Assembly (NCBI RefSeq): GCF_004087915.1
Contig: NZ_CP035108.1
Span: 1 to 64,000, forward strand
DNA: 64,000 bases
Direction of reading: 5' to 3'
Source of the DNA: Geovibrio thiophilus
GTDB taxonomy: Bacteria; Chrysiogenota; Deferribacteres; Deferribacterales; Geovibrionaceae
Shown: positions 62,156-64,000 of the stretch, piece after piece
Layout of the letters: each line of letters opens with the position of its first letter
How positions within the stretch are numbered: position 1 is the stretch's first letter
Notes under the pieces: generated by a model
Databases searched by the model: none
What the model saw: only the letters and a program-made list of their open reading frames with translations
What the model was told of the DNA's origin: nothing
Position numbers and translations under genes: made by a program

Positions 62156-63442
62156 ATGAGCAAGCACCGCATTGAAACCATCGCAGTACACGGCGGACAG
62201 ACACCAGACCCCGTAACAGGCGCCAGAGCCGTACCCATATACCAGACAACGGCTTACAAATTCCGTGACGCCGACCACGCGGTGAAGCTGTTTGATCTGG
62301 AAGAGGCAGGCTACATTTACACTCGCCTGAACAACCCAACGGTTGAGGTACTGGAAAACCGCATAGCGATGCTTGAAGGGGGAACAGGTGCTGTCGCCGC
62401 TTCCTCCGGTCAGTTTGCAGAGTTCATGGTTTTCTCCACCATAGCCGAAGCCGGAGACGAAATAATCACCACAAACAGGCTCTACGGCGGGACGAACAAC
62501 CTGTTTTTCCACACCTTCAAAAAGCTGGGAATAACCTTCCGCCCTTTTGACCAGAATAACCCTGACGAAATTAAGTCTCTGATAAATGAAAAAACCAAGG
62601 CAGTCTATCTTGAGACAGTAGCAAACCCCGGCAACGATATAGCTGACTTTGAGACAATAGCAAAAATCACCCATGAAAATGGTCTGCCACTTGTGATAGA
62701 CAATACATACCCCACTCCTTTTCTCTGCCGTCCGAAGGACTTCGGCGCGGATGTGGTTGTCCACTCCGTAACCAAATTTTTAGGCGGACACGGGAACTCC
62801 ATGGGCGGCGTCGCCGTTGACCTCGGCACATTCGACTGGGCGAAGAGCGGACGCTTCCCTTCCTTCACCACTCCCGATCCCAGCTACCACGGCATAGTGT
62901 ATGCGGAAAGGTTCGGCAATATGGCGCTTGCGGTTAAGATGCGCGTGCAGACCATGCGTGACATAGGCGGCTGCATGAGTCCCATGAATGCCTTCCTCCT
63001 TCTTCAGGGGCTTGAGACACTTCATGTCCGCATGGAAAGGCATGTGGAAAACGCCCGCAAGCTTGCCGATTATCTTCAGAAAAGCGACATGGTGGACTGG
63101 GTGAATTTTCCCGAGCTTGAGGGTAACCCCAACTGTGAAAGAGCGAAAAAATACATGCCCAAGGGAACAGGCGCAATGCTGAGCTTCGGCATCAAAGGCG
63201 GGCAGCAGGCGGGCAAAGCCTTCATAGAGGGGGTAGAGCTTGCCACTCACCTCACCAACCTAGGCGACACAAGAACCCTTGTCACCCATCCCGCAAGCAC
63301 AACTCACCGCCAGCTCAACGCAGAGCAGAAAGCAAAAGCGGGCATAACGGACGGGCTTATCCGCCTCTCTGTGGGCATAGAGCACATCGACGATATAATA
63401 GCCGACATAGAACAGGCATTTGCGAAGGCAAAGAAGGCTTAA
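62156..63442 (+). CDS. metY: O-acetylhomoserine sulfhydrylase MetY
   Basis: 428 aa PLP enzyme of the Cys/Met metabolism family. TIAVHGGQTPDPVTGARAVPIYQTTAY is the start signature; Lys in HSVTKFLGGHGNSMGG binds PLP; the C-terminal LVTHPASTTHRQL ends the fold. It adds sulfide to O-acetylhomoserine to give homocysteine. It lies 3 bp before metX and is under the SAM-I riboswitch. Confidence 0.96.
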   Translation: MSKHRIETIAVHGGQTPDPVTGARAVPIYQTTAYKFRDADHAVKLFDLEEAGYIYTRLNNPTVEVLENRIAMLEGGTGAVAASSGQFAEFMVFSTIAEAGDEIITTNRLYGGTNNLFFHTFKKLGITFRPFDQNNPDEIKSLINEKTKAVYLETVANPGNDIADFETIAKITHENGLPLVIDNTYPTPFLCRPKDFGADVVVHSVTKFLGGHGNSMGGVAVDLGTFDWAKSGRFPSFTTPDPSYHGIVYAERFGNMALAVKMRVQTMRDIGGCMSPMNAFLLLQGLETLHVRMERHVENARKLADYLQKSDMVDWVNFPELEGNPNCERAKKYMPKGTGAMLSFGIKGGQQAGKAFIEGVELATHLTNLGDTRTLVTHPASTTHRQLNAEQKAKAGITDGLIRLSVGIEHIDDIIADIEQAFAKAKKA

Positions 63443-63445
63443 TAT

Positions 63446-64000
63446 ATGGAAAACTCCGCAGGCATAGTAAAACCGCAGTACGTCACCTTCAGGGATGATT
63501 TCTCATTTGAGAGCGGCAGGGTTATATCCTCCGTCACCTGCTGTTACGAGACATACGGTAAGCTCAGCGAAGACAAATCAAACGCAGTCCTCGTCTGCCA
63601 CGCCCTCACCGGAAGCGCCCACGCAGCGGGCTTTCACAGGGCGGATGAGCAGAAGCCCGGCTGGTGGGACTCCATGATAGGTCCGGGCAAGACCTTTGAC
63701 ACGAATAAATACTTCGTTATCTGCTCCAACTTCCTCGGAAGCTGCTTCGGAACCACCGGACCTTCCTCTGTGGATCCGTCAACAGGCAAGAGATACGGTA
63801 TCCGTTTCCCCGTGGCGTCTGTTAAGGACATGGTGAAGCTTCAGAAAAGGCTCATAGACCATTTAGGAATTGAAAAGCTTCTCGCTGTGGCGGGTGGCTC
63901 CATGGGCGGCATGCAGGTTCTGGAATGGGGAGCGACATATCCGGACATGATGAAGACTCTGATCCCCATTGCCACCACTCACGCCATAACACCCATGGCG
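63446..64000 (+). CDS. metX: Homoserine O-acetyltransferase MetX (5' part)
   Basis: The first 185 codons are present; the gene runs past the right edge. Alpha/beta-hydrolase acyltransferase: TCCYETYGKL, the NFLGSCFGTTGPSS region and the nucleophile Ser152 in AGGSMGGMQ. Makes O-acetylhomoserine for MetY. Start ATG 3 bp after metY; co-regulated by the SAM-I riboswitch. Confidence 0.94.
   Translation, partial: MENSAGIVKPQYVTFRDDFSFESGRVISSVTCCYETYGKLSEDKSNAVLVCHALTGSAHAAGFHRADEQKPGWWDSMIGPGKTFDTNKYFVICSNFLGSCFGTTGPSSVDPSTGKRYGIRFPVASVKDMVKLQKRLIDHLGIEKLLAVAGGSMGGMQVLEWGATYPDMMKTLIPIATTHAITPMA

Overview
The window reads as bacterial chromosome starting exactly at the dnaA start codon. It has a high coding density, core housekeeping genes, and no transposase, phage, plasmid or CRISPR locus. 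The gene mix suggests a free-living Gram-negative anaerobe: an MSHA-like type IV pilus block, GatCAB, PPDK, a tandem pair of SatP/YaaH-type acetate transporters, methylmalonyl-CoA epimerase and a kinase with an AHQWRQPL H-box. Deferribacterota (Geovibrio/Seleniivibrio-like) fits, but this is inference from gene content, not a database match.

Layout: dnaA; repeat array A; a prepilin gene divergent from an mshI-J-K-L-N-like pilus block (1.9-7.4 kb); two glycosyltransferases and a GntR regulator; an orphan sensor kinase followed by repeat array B; dnaX and a ClC channel; two ankyrin-repeat membrane proteins; rsgA; a PcrA/UvrD helicase; gatC-gatA-gatB; mce; a split lysO; two lipoproteins; rpsU; the proteostasis block tig-clpP-clpX-lon; four tRNAs (Arg, His, Leu, Gly); DUF72, a HemL-like aminotransferase and an FlhB-like domain; two acetate transporters; a kinase/regulator pair; ppdK and glyS; repeat array C; leuC-leuD; cysK; a co-directional MOSC-MogA/tmk/holB/ricT/metG group; repeat array D; tatD, a response regulator and a stress protein; repeat element E; and a SAM-I riboswitch ahead of metY-metX, which runs off the right edge.

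The most unusual content is non-coding. Five intergenic loci (A-E; tandem units of 145, 158, 100 and 109 bp, plus one single copy) carry one structured element: three hairpins whose stem sequences differ between loci but remain complementary, joined by conserved linkers and capped by conserved GGA-containing loops. The first hairpin matches the CANGGANG-on-a-hexaloop pattern of CsrA/RsmE sites at four of the five loci. The arrays therefore look like possible CsrA-sponging 3'UTR or small RNAs, which is a testable hypothesis. Array B also carries the last 15 codons and the stop of the upstream kinase gene in every repeat unit. A second, unrelated A/T-rich hairpin repeat is scattered through six other gaps.
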